64,000 nucleotides of DNA from Acinetobacter genomosp. 15BJ (lineage in GTDB: Bacteria > Pseudomonadota > Gammaproteobacteria > Pseudomonadales > Moraxellaceae), in assembly GCF_000400715.1 (NCBI RefSeq), contig NZ_KE007351.1, positions 1 through 64,000 of the forward strand, written 5' to 3'. Shown piece by piece: positions 1 to 12,615 of the stretch; within the stretch, counting starts at the first letter, position 1, and the number at the start of each line of letters is the position of its first letter. The notes below the pieces were generated by a model that was given only the letters and a program-made list of their open reading frames with translations, searched no databases and was not told the DNA's origin. The translations under genes were made by a program, and so were the position numbers.

Positions 1-4
1 CAAT

Positions 5-39
5 AAAAAACACCCCCAACCGTTAGGTTGGGGGTGTTT
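5..39 (-). terminator. Intrinsic terminator of the rRNA operon
   Basis: A GC-rich stem (arms CACCCCCAACC and GGTTGGGGGTG around a short GTTA-type loop) lies just past the 5S gene. On the minus strand it is followed by a T-rich run (complement of the A run at 5-10). It closes the minus-strand rrn transcript. Confidence 0.9.
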
Positions 40-50
40 AGTATTTAAAA

Positions 51-165
51 GCTGGCGATGACTTACTCTCACATGGCAAGTGCCACACTACCATCAGCGC
101 TAAGAGGTTTCACTTCTGAGTTCGGGAAGGGATCAGGTGGTTCACTCTTGCTATTGTCGCCAGCA
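51..165 (-). rRNA. rrf: 5S ribosomal RNA
   Basis: About 115 nt with typical 5S features read on the minus strand: the complementary ends GCTGGCGAC and GTCGCCAGC, and the conserved internal block with CCTGATCCC and CCGAACTCAG. It is the last gene of the 16S-tRNA-tRNA-23S-5S operon and is followed by a strong terminator. End positions are approximate to a few bases. Confidence 0.95.
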
Positions 166-369
166 AACTGTTGTGGTGCTTTCGGGTCTTAATCACGATG
201 TATTGTCGTATGCCTTACTTACGGTCCAAAGAGTTATTAACGGATTAGATAATTGGTCTGTATTGTAACTAGTTTATTCACTAAATCAAGTTCAATCAGT
301 TGTTTTCACTTCTGACTGTTTGGTTTTGAATCGAATTGAGCTTTATATACAACTGCTTGGGTGTTGTAT

Positions 370-3259
<2,890 letters not shown>

Positions 3260-3659
3260 ATACAACCCCAAACAGTCGTTAACACATACAAGTGAGTGTT
3301 ATCGTTGCAAACTTAATTGCTACTATCTGTTGTCTGTGAATTTAATCACTATACAGCTTCAATCTAATTCATATACCAAAACGCTTGATTCAGTGTTTTT
3401 GCTAGTTCTCAGATTAATTCTTCATCTAACTGAAATACTTACGTATTACCGTTAGTGTCAAATTAATCGAGTTTGAACAATTTATTTCAGACTCAATTTT
3501 CTAATCTGTTAATGATTAACTACCACCTCGTCGGTGAGTAGTAAACTGTGATAAATCACAGAAGTTAATAAACCAAGATCATTCGATCTTCTTATTTATT
3601 AATTTCTATAAGCTATCTTTGGAATTTAACTTTCGTTTTCTACATTACTTCGTAATGTA
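3260..3659 (-). other. Internal transcribed spacer between tRNA-Ala and 23S
   Basis: About 400 bp of AT-rich spacer transcribed as part of the rrn operon. It should hold the 23S leader processing stem and antitermination signals. No protein gene or additional tRNA is visible in it. Confidence 0.8.
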
Positions 3660-3735
3660 TGGTGGAGACTAGGAGAGTCGAACTCCTGACCTCCTGCGTG
3701 CAAAGCAGGCGCTCTACCAACTAAGCTAAGTCCCC
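3660..3735 (-). tRNA. tRNA-Ala (TGC anticodon)
   Basis: A 76-nt cloverleaf on the minus strand starting GGGGACTTAGCT and ending in an encoded CCA. The anticodon stem-loop CTGC-TTTGCAC-GCAG places TGC at the anticodon. It lies in the 16S-23S spacer, the usual position in gammaproteobacterial rrn operons. Confidence 0.97.
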
Positions 3736-3790
3736 AGCTTATCACTTAATGAACGACATATCTTTCAATCTAAGCTACTGCAATCAGATT

Positions 3791-3867
<77 letters not shown>

Positions 3868-3926
3868 TCAGATACATCTTCGAAGAACAACTTGTTGTGG
3901 ATTCTTACCGGTCACCAATCTTTCGT

Positions 3927-5463
<1,537 letters not shown>

Positions 5464-5666
5464 TAAAATCATTAGTAGCTTATGGCTACAAATCTTGGCT
5501 CATCAATTTTCTGACTAAAAATTCGCTCAAATAAACTTCGAGAAATTTTTACCATTCAATCAATGAAATATTTTCGATTGATCAACCAGTAAAAATCCAC
5601 ACAAGTTGTTCTTCTATTCTCTTAATGATCTTCTCGATGATTCGTCATCATCAAGCTAGGTCGGCT

Positions 5667-5694
5667 ATATTACTCTCAATTTCTTAAAAGTCAA
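5667..5694 (-). promoter_or_regulatory. Candidate rrn sigma-70 promoter
   Basis: On the minus strand TTGACT (5694-5689) and TAATAT (5672-5667) are separated by 16 bp, about 200 bp upstream of mature 16S. This is the best sigma-70 match in the roughly 410-bp region 5464-5874, which otherwise shows only AT-rich rRNA leader and no gene. Confidence 0.7.
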
Positions 5695-5874
5695 CAGGTA
5701 ATTTAGATATTTAGCAAACTTATCAACCAATCCAAGAATCCAACCTTTCTAGCCAAATCCTTGTTTCTCAACAAGTTTTTATCTGCATCACCGCCGATGG
5801 ATGTGCATTCTACAGCATTTCCAAACCAACACAACCCCCTTTTTCAAATTTATTTAAATTATTGTATCGACCGC

Positions 5875-6936
5875 TTATTTTTTACACAAATAAGGCTGAA
5901 AATGTGCAATTTGGTCGATTATTTGCTCAGTTTTATTTTTTTCTTGCCAGTGTAAAGGACGACAATCGATATATTCACAGTATCCAGAACCTTGATAGCT
6001 TTGTTTGTTCCACAATAATTGATAGTTAAAACTTCCTACATAACCTGCAGCTAAGCCAAATTTATAATCCCCTCGGCTTTGAGCTTGTAGCTGAAAGACG
6101 ATTTCATCCTTTTCTGAATATTGCCAAATGAATTCTCGAGGCAAATACATCTCTCGGCCATTGGGTGTCTGAACTTTTGGATAAACACGTGTGACATCTA
6201 AAATGACTTGATGATCATAAAGTATGGAATTTTGCTCATTTGATTGAATTTCAATTCTAGAAAAAATAATGTTATTCCACTGATTTCTAAGTTCAGACAA
6301 GATGATCTGAAAGTCTGCACTGACCTGAATAATTTGATAGGTAAAAAAATGAAAGGCGATAAAAGGCAAGTAGATGGCTCTGGCATGTTTCAAAATGCCC
6401 TGCGCTTGGATTTGATATTTTTGTTTTTTATGAATGATTTCGCCTTCGCACTGACAGCGAACATACCAATAATCCCCAACGCCCCACTGCAAGGCTGAAT
6501 GGTTTTCTATTTCAGTGCCAATATTCACTTTCAGTTGGCAACTGAGTTCTTCATCATCACGCTTAAAATAATAATTTGGAAAATCAACTTGGATTTGATC
6601 TACATCTAAAAACTGATAACGATCTTGCTCTAATTGACACTGTTCTTTGGCACTATAACTTTTGAGATGCCCGACTGTAGATAAACTACTGGCAACCAAA
6701 ACAGTCGCAGTATCAATTGCCGTCGTAGCAATTGCACTCGCGTTATAACAAATAGGGATCCGAGGTTGCCCAATCAGGCTAATGAAATTTAAATAATGAA
6801 ACGGTTCAGGCAAATTTGGCAGGATTAAGGCCTGATAAACAATTTTAAAGAGACCTTTGGGTGGATGAAAAGTTAAAGCATCTGACTTATTGAGGTTCAG
6901 CTGCTTTAATTGATTGTTATTCATCAATATTGGCAT
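5875..6936 (-). CDS. DUF6670-like protein of unknown function
   Basis: 353 aa. I place it with the DUF6670 family seen in Acinetobacter, from general resemblance only. There is no obvious signal peptide. The sequence alternates hydrophobic and aromatic residues in short strands (for example GDYWYVRCQCEG and GDYKFGLAAGYVGSFNYQLLW), which suggests a beta-rich, lipocalin-like or AttH-like barrel. The start is supported by GGAGG six bases before the ATG. It lies 16 bp downstream of pssA on the same strand, so it may be cotranscribed with it. No catalytic motif was recognised. Confidence 0.65.
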   Translation of the reverse strand: MPILMNNNQLKQLNLNKSDALTFHPPKGLFKIVYQALILPNLPEPFHYLNFISLIGQPRIPICYNASAIATTAIDTATVLVASSLSTVGHLKSYSAKEQCQLEQDRYQFLDVDQIQVDFPNYYFKRDDEELSCQLKVNIGTEIENHSALQWGVGDYWYVRCQCEGEIIHKKQKYQIQAQGILKHARAIYLPFIAFHFFTYQIIQVSADFQIILSELRNQWNNIIFSRIEIQSNEQNSILYDHQVILDVTRVYPKVQTPNGREMYLPREFIWQYSEKDEIVFQLQAQSRGDYKFGLAAGYVGSFNYQLLWNKQSYQGSGYCEYIDCRPLHWQEKNKTEQIIDQIAHFQPYLCKK

Positions 6937-6952
6937 ACTGAACCTCCGTATT

Positions 6953-7786
6953 TTAAGTTGTTATTTTGGCATCATTCTTTTTGGCAAATAGTGTCGTCAC
7001 AAATCCTGAAAGGACATAGAGAATACAGACAATCAGTATCCCTACAGGAATGTTGTACGTGATTGCAGCAAAAATCAAGACCACAGGTAACATCACGACG
7101 AAAGGTACACGCTTACGATCCATTTGTTTAAATGAATAGTATTTGATGTTGGAAATCATCAGTAAACCCACGGCAACCATGACCACTGAATTAATCACTT
7201 GAATAACAATATCATTCAAATCAAAGATAAATGGATAATCACGTCCCACCCACACCAATGAAATTACGGTCACAGCCGCAAGTGGACTGGCAATACCAAT
7301 AAAGTAGCGCTTATCCACCACGCCGATTTGCACATTGAAACGTGCTAGGCGGAAAGCTGCACAAGCCGTATAAATAAAGCAACAGGCTAAACCGATACGT
7401 CCAAGATCATGCAAGCTCCAGCTATACATCAAAATAGCGGGTGCAACACCAAACGCTAACAAGTCAGAAAGCGAATCGTATTGCTCACCAAATGCACTTT
7501 GTGCGCCAATTGCTCGAGCCACTCGACCATCCAAACCATCAAGCAATGCAGCCAAGAAAATGGCATAGATCGCTTGATTAAAGTTTCCATTCATACTGGC
7601 AATAATTGAATAAAAACCAGAAAGAAGTGCGGCTGTTGTAATTAAATTCGGCCATAAATAAATGCCACGGCGTTTCACTTTTTGTCCTTCGTGCGTATGC
7701 TCTTCTTCTTCTACTTCAAAAGTGATTCCATCAAAAGAATGATCTTCTTTGTTCAAATCAGAATCAGGTTTAAGAGAATTTGTCAT
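6953..7786 (-). CDS. pssA: CDP-diacylglycerol--serine O-phosphatidyltransferase
   Basis: Makes phosphatidylserine from CDP-diacylglycerol and serine in the inner membrane, the first step towards phosphatidylethanolamine. The CDP-alcohol phosphotransferase signature D-G-x2-D-G-x2-A-R is at residues 83-91, followed by G100, D104 and D108 in the block FGEQYDSLSDLLAFGVAP. Several hydrophobic helices follow. The acidic N-terminal 35 residues are longer than in many homologues. I chose ATG 7786, giving 277 aa, because GAGGAA precedes it; a TTG nine bases earlier is in frame. It is the integral-membrane PssA type, unlike the peripheral E. coli enzyme. Confidence 0.92.
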   Translation of the reverse strand: MTNSLKPDSDLNKEDHSFDGITFEVEEEEHTHEGQKVKRRGIYLWPNLITTAALLSGFYSIIASMNGNFNQAIYAIFLAALLDGLDGRVARAIGAQSAFGEQYDSLSDLLAFGVAPAILMYSWSLHDLGRIGLACCFIYTACAAFRLARFNVQIGVVDKRYFIGIASPLAAVTVISLVWVGRDYPFIFDLNDIVIQVINSVVMVAVGLLMISNIKYYSFKQMDRKRVPFVVMLPVVLIFAAITYNIPVGILIVCILYVLSGFVTTLFAKKNDAKITT

Positions 7787-7824
7787 TATTTTCAATTCCT
7801 CGAGAATATTTGGACGTTGATGGG

Positions 7825-8682
7825 TTATTCACCCACCAACCAACGCACTGCAGCATGTCCACCATTTTCACTCATGCGCAAATGTGGAAATAACCATTGT
7901 AATGCTTGATCCGCATCTTCTGAGAACTTCCAAGGTGGATTAATCACCAATAAACCACAACCATTCAATCCGACTGGGGTGTCATCTGGCCACACACAAA
8001 TTTCACAAATGAGCTGACGGCGAATACCCGTTTTCATCATTTTCTTTTCAAAACGATCAATCATGGCGCGATCTTTGATTGGATACCAAACTGCAAACAC
8101 ACCTGTTGGCCATTTTTTATGTGCGGCTTGGAGTATTTCAACCAATTGCGGGAAATCTTTACGCTCAATTTCGTAAGGAGGGTCAATCATGACCAATCCG
8201 CGCTTTTCTTTAGGCGGAATGACACCCATCAGGCCTTCATAAAAATCACGCTCATGCAAGCCCGCACGTTTATCACGAATATTAAAATACAATTGTTGAA
8301 ACACATCACGCTGCATTTCAAATATCGTTGCTTTATCAATATCACGCATGCCTTCAAGCGCAAACCAAGGTGAGCCTGGATAAGCGCCTTTACCCGAACC
8401 AGCACGCATATCTTCAACAATTTTAAGATATTGTTTTACACCTTCAGGCGCATTACGTTTAATCGAATCGTCAAGCTTGACCAAACGATGGATACCCGTT
8501 AAGAATTCACCTGATTTTTGTGCTTCAGACGTAGATAAATCATATTTACCTGCACCACCATGGGTATCGATATATCGATAAGGTTTATCTTTAGCATTTA
8601 AACGAGCGAGCAGTTGAAGCAAAAGTACATGCTTCATAACATCGGCAAAGTTACCCGCATGGAAATGGTGACGGTAATTCAT
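7825..8682 (-). CDS. rlmJ: 23S rRNA (adenine-2030-N6)-methyltransferase
   Basis: 285 aa, the usual length of RlmJ (formerly YhiR). It methylates N6 of A2030 in 23S rRNA using S-adenosylmethionine. The family N-terminus MNYRHHFHAGNFADVMKH is present, an SAM-binding motif occurs at about residues 38-46 (IDTHGGAGK), and the N6-adenine catalytic motif DPPY is at 167-170. A GAGGAA lies 11 bases before the ATG. It is followed by pssA after 38 bp on the same strand; the two have no obvious functional link. Confidence 0.93.
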   Translation of the reverse strand: MNYRHHFHAGNFADVMKHVLLLQLLARLNAKDKPYRYIDTHGGAGKYDLSTSEAQKSGEFLTGIHRLVKLDDSIKRNAPEGVKQYLKIVEDMRAGSGKGAYPGSPWFALEGMRDIDKATIFEMQRDVFQQLYFNIRDKRAGLHERDFYEGLMGVIPPKEKRGLVMIDPPYEIERKDFPQLVEILQAAHKKWPTGVFAVWYPIKDRAMIDRFEKKMMKTGIRRQLICEICVWPDDTPVGLNGCGLLVINPPWKFSEDADQALQWLFPHLRMSENGGHAAVRWLVGE

Positions 8683-8728
8683 GTTGACAATTATTCCTCA
8701 ATTCAGCAGGTAGTTTAACATGAAAATA

Positions 8729-9038
8729 GGGGCCGATGACATTTCACAGATGCTTGCGACTGTAGACATTTTTTAGCTGATACAAGGCATGGTTTACGAA
8801 ATTTAGTATCCTAAATGAGAAAAACATAACGCTGTAGCAGCAAAAAATATCACAGTCCTTGAGCTTCGCCTTGCGCTGCAATCAAAGCAATGCTTTGCTT
8901 TTGCTCAGGGTTATAGCTAAAACCACCCTAAACTTCGTTATGAAACTTGACAAGGGAATCGCCATTGCCTACGTTCCATGCCTCGTTTATGTCGTTTTAG
9001 CTTATCACGCAAAGCATGGTTGAAACGTCAGCAGCCCC
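8729..9038. mobile_element. Candidate 310-bp MITE-like element
   Basis: This gene-free stretch is bounded by 17-bp imperfect terminal inverted repeats (GGGGCCGATGACATTTC at 8729-8745; GAAACGTCAGCAGCCCC at 9022-9038; 14 of 17 positions pair). Both ends are flanked by TA (8727-8728 and 9039-9040), as expected for a TA target duplication of the Tc1/mariner-IS630 type. Similarity between the two ends appears to extend inward, with ATGCTT, AGCTAA-like and GGCATGG blocks appearing in the same order. No transposase ORF is present. The spacing, ends and flanks are seen; mobility is inferred. Confidence 0.55.
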
Positions 9039-9109
9039 TAAATTATTCTTTAGCGTTGATGTGATCGTCTAAAATTGCCTTACAATCAAACCTAAGTCAC
9101 TGGAGTGCT

Positions 9110-9736
9110 ATGCAAGCAACAACTCTTCCACCCGCATTAAATCTTCAGTCTTGGAATCTGGATCAAGTGCTGGATAGTCTAAATGAATTTGGTTTTGCCT
9201 TGATTGATCAAGTGTATTCAGATGAATATGTACAAGCACTTGCACATGAATGTACCTCTCATCTTGCCGAATTCAGGGCAGCCGGCATACAAAATGGCGT
9301 GGTCAGTCATATCCGCAGTGATCACATTCTATGGATTGATGGACAACTGCCAATTGCACAACAGCATTTACAGACGCTAGAGCACTTATCACAAGCATTG
9401 AATCAGGCTTTTTATTTAGGAATTAAAGAAGTCGAAGCACATTTCGCCTGTTACAACGCAGGTGAGTTTTATTCCTTGCACCGAGATAATCCACAGCAAA
9501 AAAATGATCGTATGATTTCGACCGTGTTCTATTTGCATGAAAGTTGGCAAGAGGATTGGGGTGGTCAATTACGATTGCAGGATAAGCAAGATCAATGGCA
9601 TATCATCCAACCACAGCCAAATCGTCTCGCGATTTTTCAAAGCGATGTCTTGCATGAAGTACTGCTTTCCAAACAGCAACGTTTATCGATTACTGCATGG
9701 TTACGTAGTGGTGGTTCAATTTGGAATAAAGCTTAA
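9110..9736 (+). CDS. 2OG-Fe(II) oxygenase
   Basis: 208 aa, prolyl-4-hydroxylase/SM-20-like fold. The iron triad is visible as H124-x-D126 (YSLHRDN) and H182 (DVLHEV), with R191 as the likely 2-oxoglutarate ligand. The double-stranded beta-helix core spans about residues 110-205. Such enzymes hydroxylate protein or small-molecule substrates using oxygen and 2-oxoglutarate; the substrate here cannot be told. TGGAG lies four bases before the ATG. The next gene starts 62 bp downstream in the same direction and may be cotranscribed. Confidence 0.85.
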   Translation: MQATTLPPALNLQSWNLDQVLDSLNEFGFALIDQVYSDEYVQALAHECTSHLAEFRAAGIQNGVVSHIRSDHILWIDGQLPIAQQHLQTLEHLSQALNQAFYLGIKEVEAHFACYNAGEFYSLHRDNPQQKNDRMISTVFYLHESWQEDWGGQLRLQDKQDQWHIIQPQPNRLAIFQSDVLHEVLLSKQQRLSITAWLRSGGSIWNKA

Positions 9737-9798
9737 ACCCTTTAAATTCCTAAAAACACCCTTATATACCACGCATAACTGACGATTTTGGATCCATA

Positions 9799-10326
9799 AT
9801 GTCGAATGAAACTCAACAAGTGATTGCTCGAATTGGTGAAACAGACCAACTCTATTTAGACAGCAATACTCCCGAACTTGCTTTAGAGCGTGCTGACCTA
9901 CGTTTGCAATTAGTGGTACTGAGCCATATTCGTCAGGAACAATTGCATTTCTTGCAAGAAGCAATCGTGCTCATTGAGCAGGCACGTATTGAATACGATG
10001 AAATGCCACTGAGTTTATATTTGAATTTGTCCTTGCATCTAGCCAAAGCCTATATGATTTACTTTGAGTTGACCAAAGAACGACGCTTTGCCTTGATCAC
10101 CCAACAAATTTTAAAACCCTTGGCTCATCATGAGCATTTAGACGTCTATTTCTTTTTGGCCTACGCATCTGCAGCTAAACAAGAACAGGCCTTAACACAA
10201 CACTGGTTAAAAAAATATGTGTCATGTTTAGAACATGATTTAGAATTATTACAACTCCACCCTGCATTTAACGCGATACGCCAAGAAGATTGGTTTAAAA
10301 CCTTGATTCAAAAAAAAGCTCACTAA
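9799..10326 (+). CDS. Helical protein of unknown function
   Basis: 175 aa, not recognised. The sequence is almost entirely amphipathic helix with Leu, Ala and Tyr spacing reminiscent of TPR-like repeats (LYLNLSLHLAKAYMIYFELT, then VYFFLAYASAAKQEQALTQHW). No signal peptide or membrane segment is visible. It follows the 2OG oxygenase by 62 bp and ends at a strong terminator, so the two may form a short operon. A role with the oxygenase is only a guess from position. Confidence 0.6.
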   Translation: MSNETQQVIARIGETDQLYLDSNTPELALERADLRLQLVVLSHIRQEQLHFLQEAIVLIEQARIEYDEMPLSLYLNLSLHLAKAYMIYFELTKERRFALITQQILKPLAHHEHLDVYFFLAYASAAKQEQALTQHWLKKYVSCLEHDLELLQLHPAFNAIRQEDWFKTLIQKKAH

Positions 10327-10340
10327 TGTGAGCTTTTTTT
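10311..10340. terminator. Bidirectional intrinsic terminator
   Basis: Stem GCTCAC/GTGAGC with loop TAAT, preceded by seven A and followed by seven T. It serves the plus-strand gene ending at 10326 and the minus-strand DUF2789 gene ending at 10349. Confidence 0.85.
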
Positions 10341-10348
10341 ATGTTTGA

Positions 10349-10591
10349 CTATCTTGTGCTATCGACATGCAGTTGTTGATTCAACTCATCAATCACGATC
10401 GCCCACTCATCATCTTTATCCCAGTGACTTTTGAGAAAATCACGCTGTCCTGCACTCCAGAACTCAGCTTCATGTAATTTTTGATCGGCAGGTAACTGAT
10501 GGGCTTTCACAAAATTTTCGATTGCTACCTCATCAGCCCCAAGCCCAAGTTGTTCGAATAAAAGCTCAAGTGTCGGTTGCTGTTCAAACAT
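10349..10591 (-). CDS. DUF2789 family protein
   Basis: 80 aa. It matches the DUF2789 pattern: a short helical N-terminus (LELLFEQLGLGADEVAIENF), the central LHEAEFWSAGQRDFLKSHW block with its conserved Phe-Trp and Gln-x-x-Phe-Leu, and an acidic Asp-Glu-Trp segment. Function is unknown. I chose the internal ATG at 10591 because GGAGA lies eight bases upstream; the first in-frame ATG 18 bases earlier lacks a ribosome site. Confidence 0.75.
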   Translation of the reverse strand: MFEQQPTLELLFEQLGLGADEVAIENFVKAHQLPADQKLHEAEFWSAGQRDFLKSHWDKDDEWAIVIDELNQQLHVDSTR

Positions 10592-10696
10592 TGTTATTCT
10601 CCAAATCATGTTCTTTATCGAAATAATCTAACAGCAAATCGCCTTGACATGCAGCGATAGGTCTATATTTTCTTGTTGTTTTTTGTGTTTATTGGC

Positions 10697-10728
10697 ATAA
10701 AAAAAGCACCCTCTAGGAGGGTGCTTTC
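10697..10728 (-). terminator. Intrinsic terminator of mdh
   Basis: Stem AAGCACCCTC/GAGGGTGCTT with a TAG-sized loop, followed on the minus strand by a run of seven T. It lies 20 bp past the mdh stop codon. Confidence 0.88.
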
Positions 10729-10747
10729 AATTTATCCAAAAGATAAA

Positions 10748-11734
10748 TTATTTTACCATGTCAGCAATTGCTGCACGCTCTTCTTCAAGCTCATTCAGCG
10801 TGAAGTTGATACGTTCACGGCTGAACTCATCAATTTCTAAACCTTGAACGATTTTGTATTCACCGTTTTCAGTTGTTACAGGGAAACCAAACATTACGCC
10901 TTCTGGAATACCATAAGAACCGTCAGATGGAATACCCATGGTTACCCATTTGCCGTTTGTGCCTAACGCCCAGTCACGCATATGGTCGATTGCAGCGTTT
11001 GCAGCTGAAGCAGCTGAAGACAAACCACGTGCTTCGATAATCGCAGCACCACGTTTACCAACAGTTGGAAGGAATACATCTTTGTTCCATGCTGCATCGT
11101 TGATTTTGTCTTTTAAGCTTACGCCATTTGCAGTTGCAAAACGGTAGTCAGCGTACATTGTTGGAGAGTGGTTACCCCAAACGGTCATGTCTTCGATGTC
11201 AGAAACTGCAACACCTGCTTTTTGAGCAAGTTGAGTTAATGCACGGTTGTGATCAAGACGTAACATTGCTGTAAAGTTTTTCGCTGGAAGATCTGGAGCA
11301 GATTTCATTGCGATGTATGCATTGGTGTTTGCTGGGTTACCAACAACCAATACTTTAACGTCACGGCTAGCAACTTCGTTAAGTGCTTGACCTTGACCGA
11401 TAAAGATTTCGCCATTCACTTTCAACAAGTCAGCACGTTCCATACCAGGACCACGTGGGCGAGAACCAACTAATAACGCATAGTCAGCATCTTTAAATGC
11501 AACTTTAGGATCATCAGTCCCGATCATGCCTGCCAATAATGGGAAAGCACAGTCATCAAGTTCCATCATCACGCCTTTAAGCGCTTGTTGAGCTTTCTCA
11601 AAAGGAACTTCAAGCAATTGTAAAATTACTGGTTGATCTTTACCTAGCATTTCACCGCTTGCAATACGGAATAATAAGCTATAACCAATTTGACCAGCAG
11701 CGCCTGTAACGGCTACACGAACGGGTTGCTTCAT
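10748..11734 (-). CDS. mdh: Malate dehydrogenase (NAD, type 2)
   Basis: 328 aa, the standard length for this class. It interconverts malate and oxaloacetate in the TCA cycle. The dinucleotide-binding GAAGQIG is at residues 11-17, the substrate-binding loop SRPRGPGMER at 91-100, the active-site Asp at about 151 (LRLDHNR) and the catalytic His at 189 (WGNHSP). ATG 11734 is preceded by GGAGAA six bases upstream; the longer reading frame adds ten residues with no support. It is a single-gene unit with its own terminator. Confidence 0.96.
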   Translation of the reverse strand: MKQPVRVAVTGAAGQIGYSLLFRIASGEMLGKDQPVILQLLEVPFEKAQQALKGVMMELDDCAFPLLAGMIGTDDPKVAFKDADYALLVGSRPRGPGMERADLLKVNGEIFIGQGQALNEVASRDVKVLVVGNPANTNAYIAMKSAPDLPAKNFTAMLRLDHNRALTQLAQKAGVAVSDIEDMTVWGNHSPTMYADYRFATANGVSLKDKINDAAWNKDVFLPTVGKRGAAIIEARGLSSAASAANAAIDHMRDWALGTNGKWVTMGIPSDGSYGIPEGVMFGFPVTTENGEYKIVQGLEIDEFSRERINFTLNELEEERAAIADMVK

Positions 11735-11901
11735 GTGATATTCTCCAATGAGATGCGTTTGCACGATTGAACGCTATTATTATTCAATCGAATTATCATA
11801 AACGGCAAAGATTGTACTCTAAAGCGAATACAGATGCATGTAAAAGAGAATGAATTTCAACGAAAGTCTAATAGAAAATACAAATCAAACTAGGTAAATA
11901 C

Positions 11902-12588
11902 CTAGTAACTGCCTTTAATGGTAAATTCACTTGGGCAGCCCGTCACAATATGGCTTGCGCATTGTTTATATTGACCATTTTTCTGATAGCAGACGCGTAT
12001 TTCAGTCAGGACAGAATCAAATCTCGATGACTGGCAAGTAAAGCGAATTCCATTCGGCGGTAATGAAGGATTGAGCTTGGTAAATTGCTGTCTTAAACTT
12101 TCTTTTTGTACTTCAATGGTATTCGGGCTGGTCAAATCTGCAGGGATTTTTAAACGCTCTGCAAAGTTAATAATGGTTCTAAAATATTGACTGGCATTCA
12201 TCGGCATACACCCACCCACATCCTGCCATAACTGCACACGTGCATTTTCATCAGGCATGACGCGCGCAACCACCTTGGCTTGCAATGGCGATAATTTGGC
12301 CGATGTTTTAGTTGAGCAATCTCGGTTGAGCGGTACTTCAGGCAATAAACTTGCAATCGTGAGGGAATAACCTTCCAGACATTTACGTTGCTTTTGTCTT
12401 GATGAATCAAAAGAGCAAGCAGCAGGTGTCATTTGTACATGCATGACATAGCCTGCAACGTCTGGATTACTCGCAGCATGTAATGGAGCACTAAAAGAGA
12501 AGACCAAGTAACAAGCCAATGCCTGTAGCGATCTCATCAACTGCCCTTTGAGTAATTCGATTGGTTTCATCAAATGCAAAAACTTCAT
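11902..12588 (-). CDS. Secreted RNase I (T2 family)-like pseudoenzyme
   Basis: 228 aa with a signal peptide ending near SAPLHA at about residue 38; ATG 12537 is an alternative start directly at the signal peptide. The layout follows E. coli RNase I: an N-terminal CSF-x-C segment, a first catalytic-site region, a CST...MP segment, a second catalytic-site region with ASQYF, and a C-terminal FTCQ...TEI...C. The first motif, normally HGLWP, is ASLLP (79-83), and the second, normally HExxKHG, reads WQDVGGC (121-127). Both catalytic His residues are therefore missing. It lies 27 bp downstream of the transglycosylase gene and is likely cotranscribed. Family assignment is by remembered alignment. Confidence 0.7.
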   Translation of the reverse strand: MKFLHLMKPIELLKGQLMRSLQALACYLVFSFSAPLHAASNPDVAGYVMHVQMTPAACSFDSSRQKQRKCLEGYSLTIASLLPEVPLNRDCSTKTSAKLSPLQAKVVARVMPDENARVQLWQDVGGCMPMNASQYFRTIINFAERLKIPADLTSPNTIEVQKESLRQQFTKLNPSLPPNGIRFTCQSSRFDSVLTEIRVCYQKNGQYKQCASHIVTGCPSEFTIKGSY

Positions 12589-12615
12589 TGTTTCACTTAA
12601 ACATCTTGGTGTGTC

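Noticed and set aside
11815..11823. TACTCTAAA near mdh as a second site of the 32-kb TetR regulator
   Set aside because: Only one half-site of nine bases; a chance match in 64 kb is likely.
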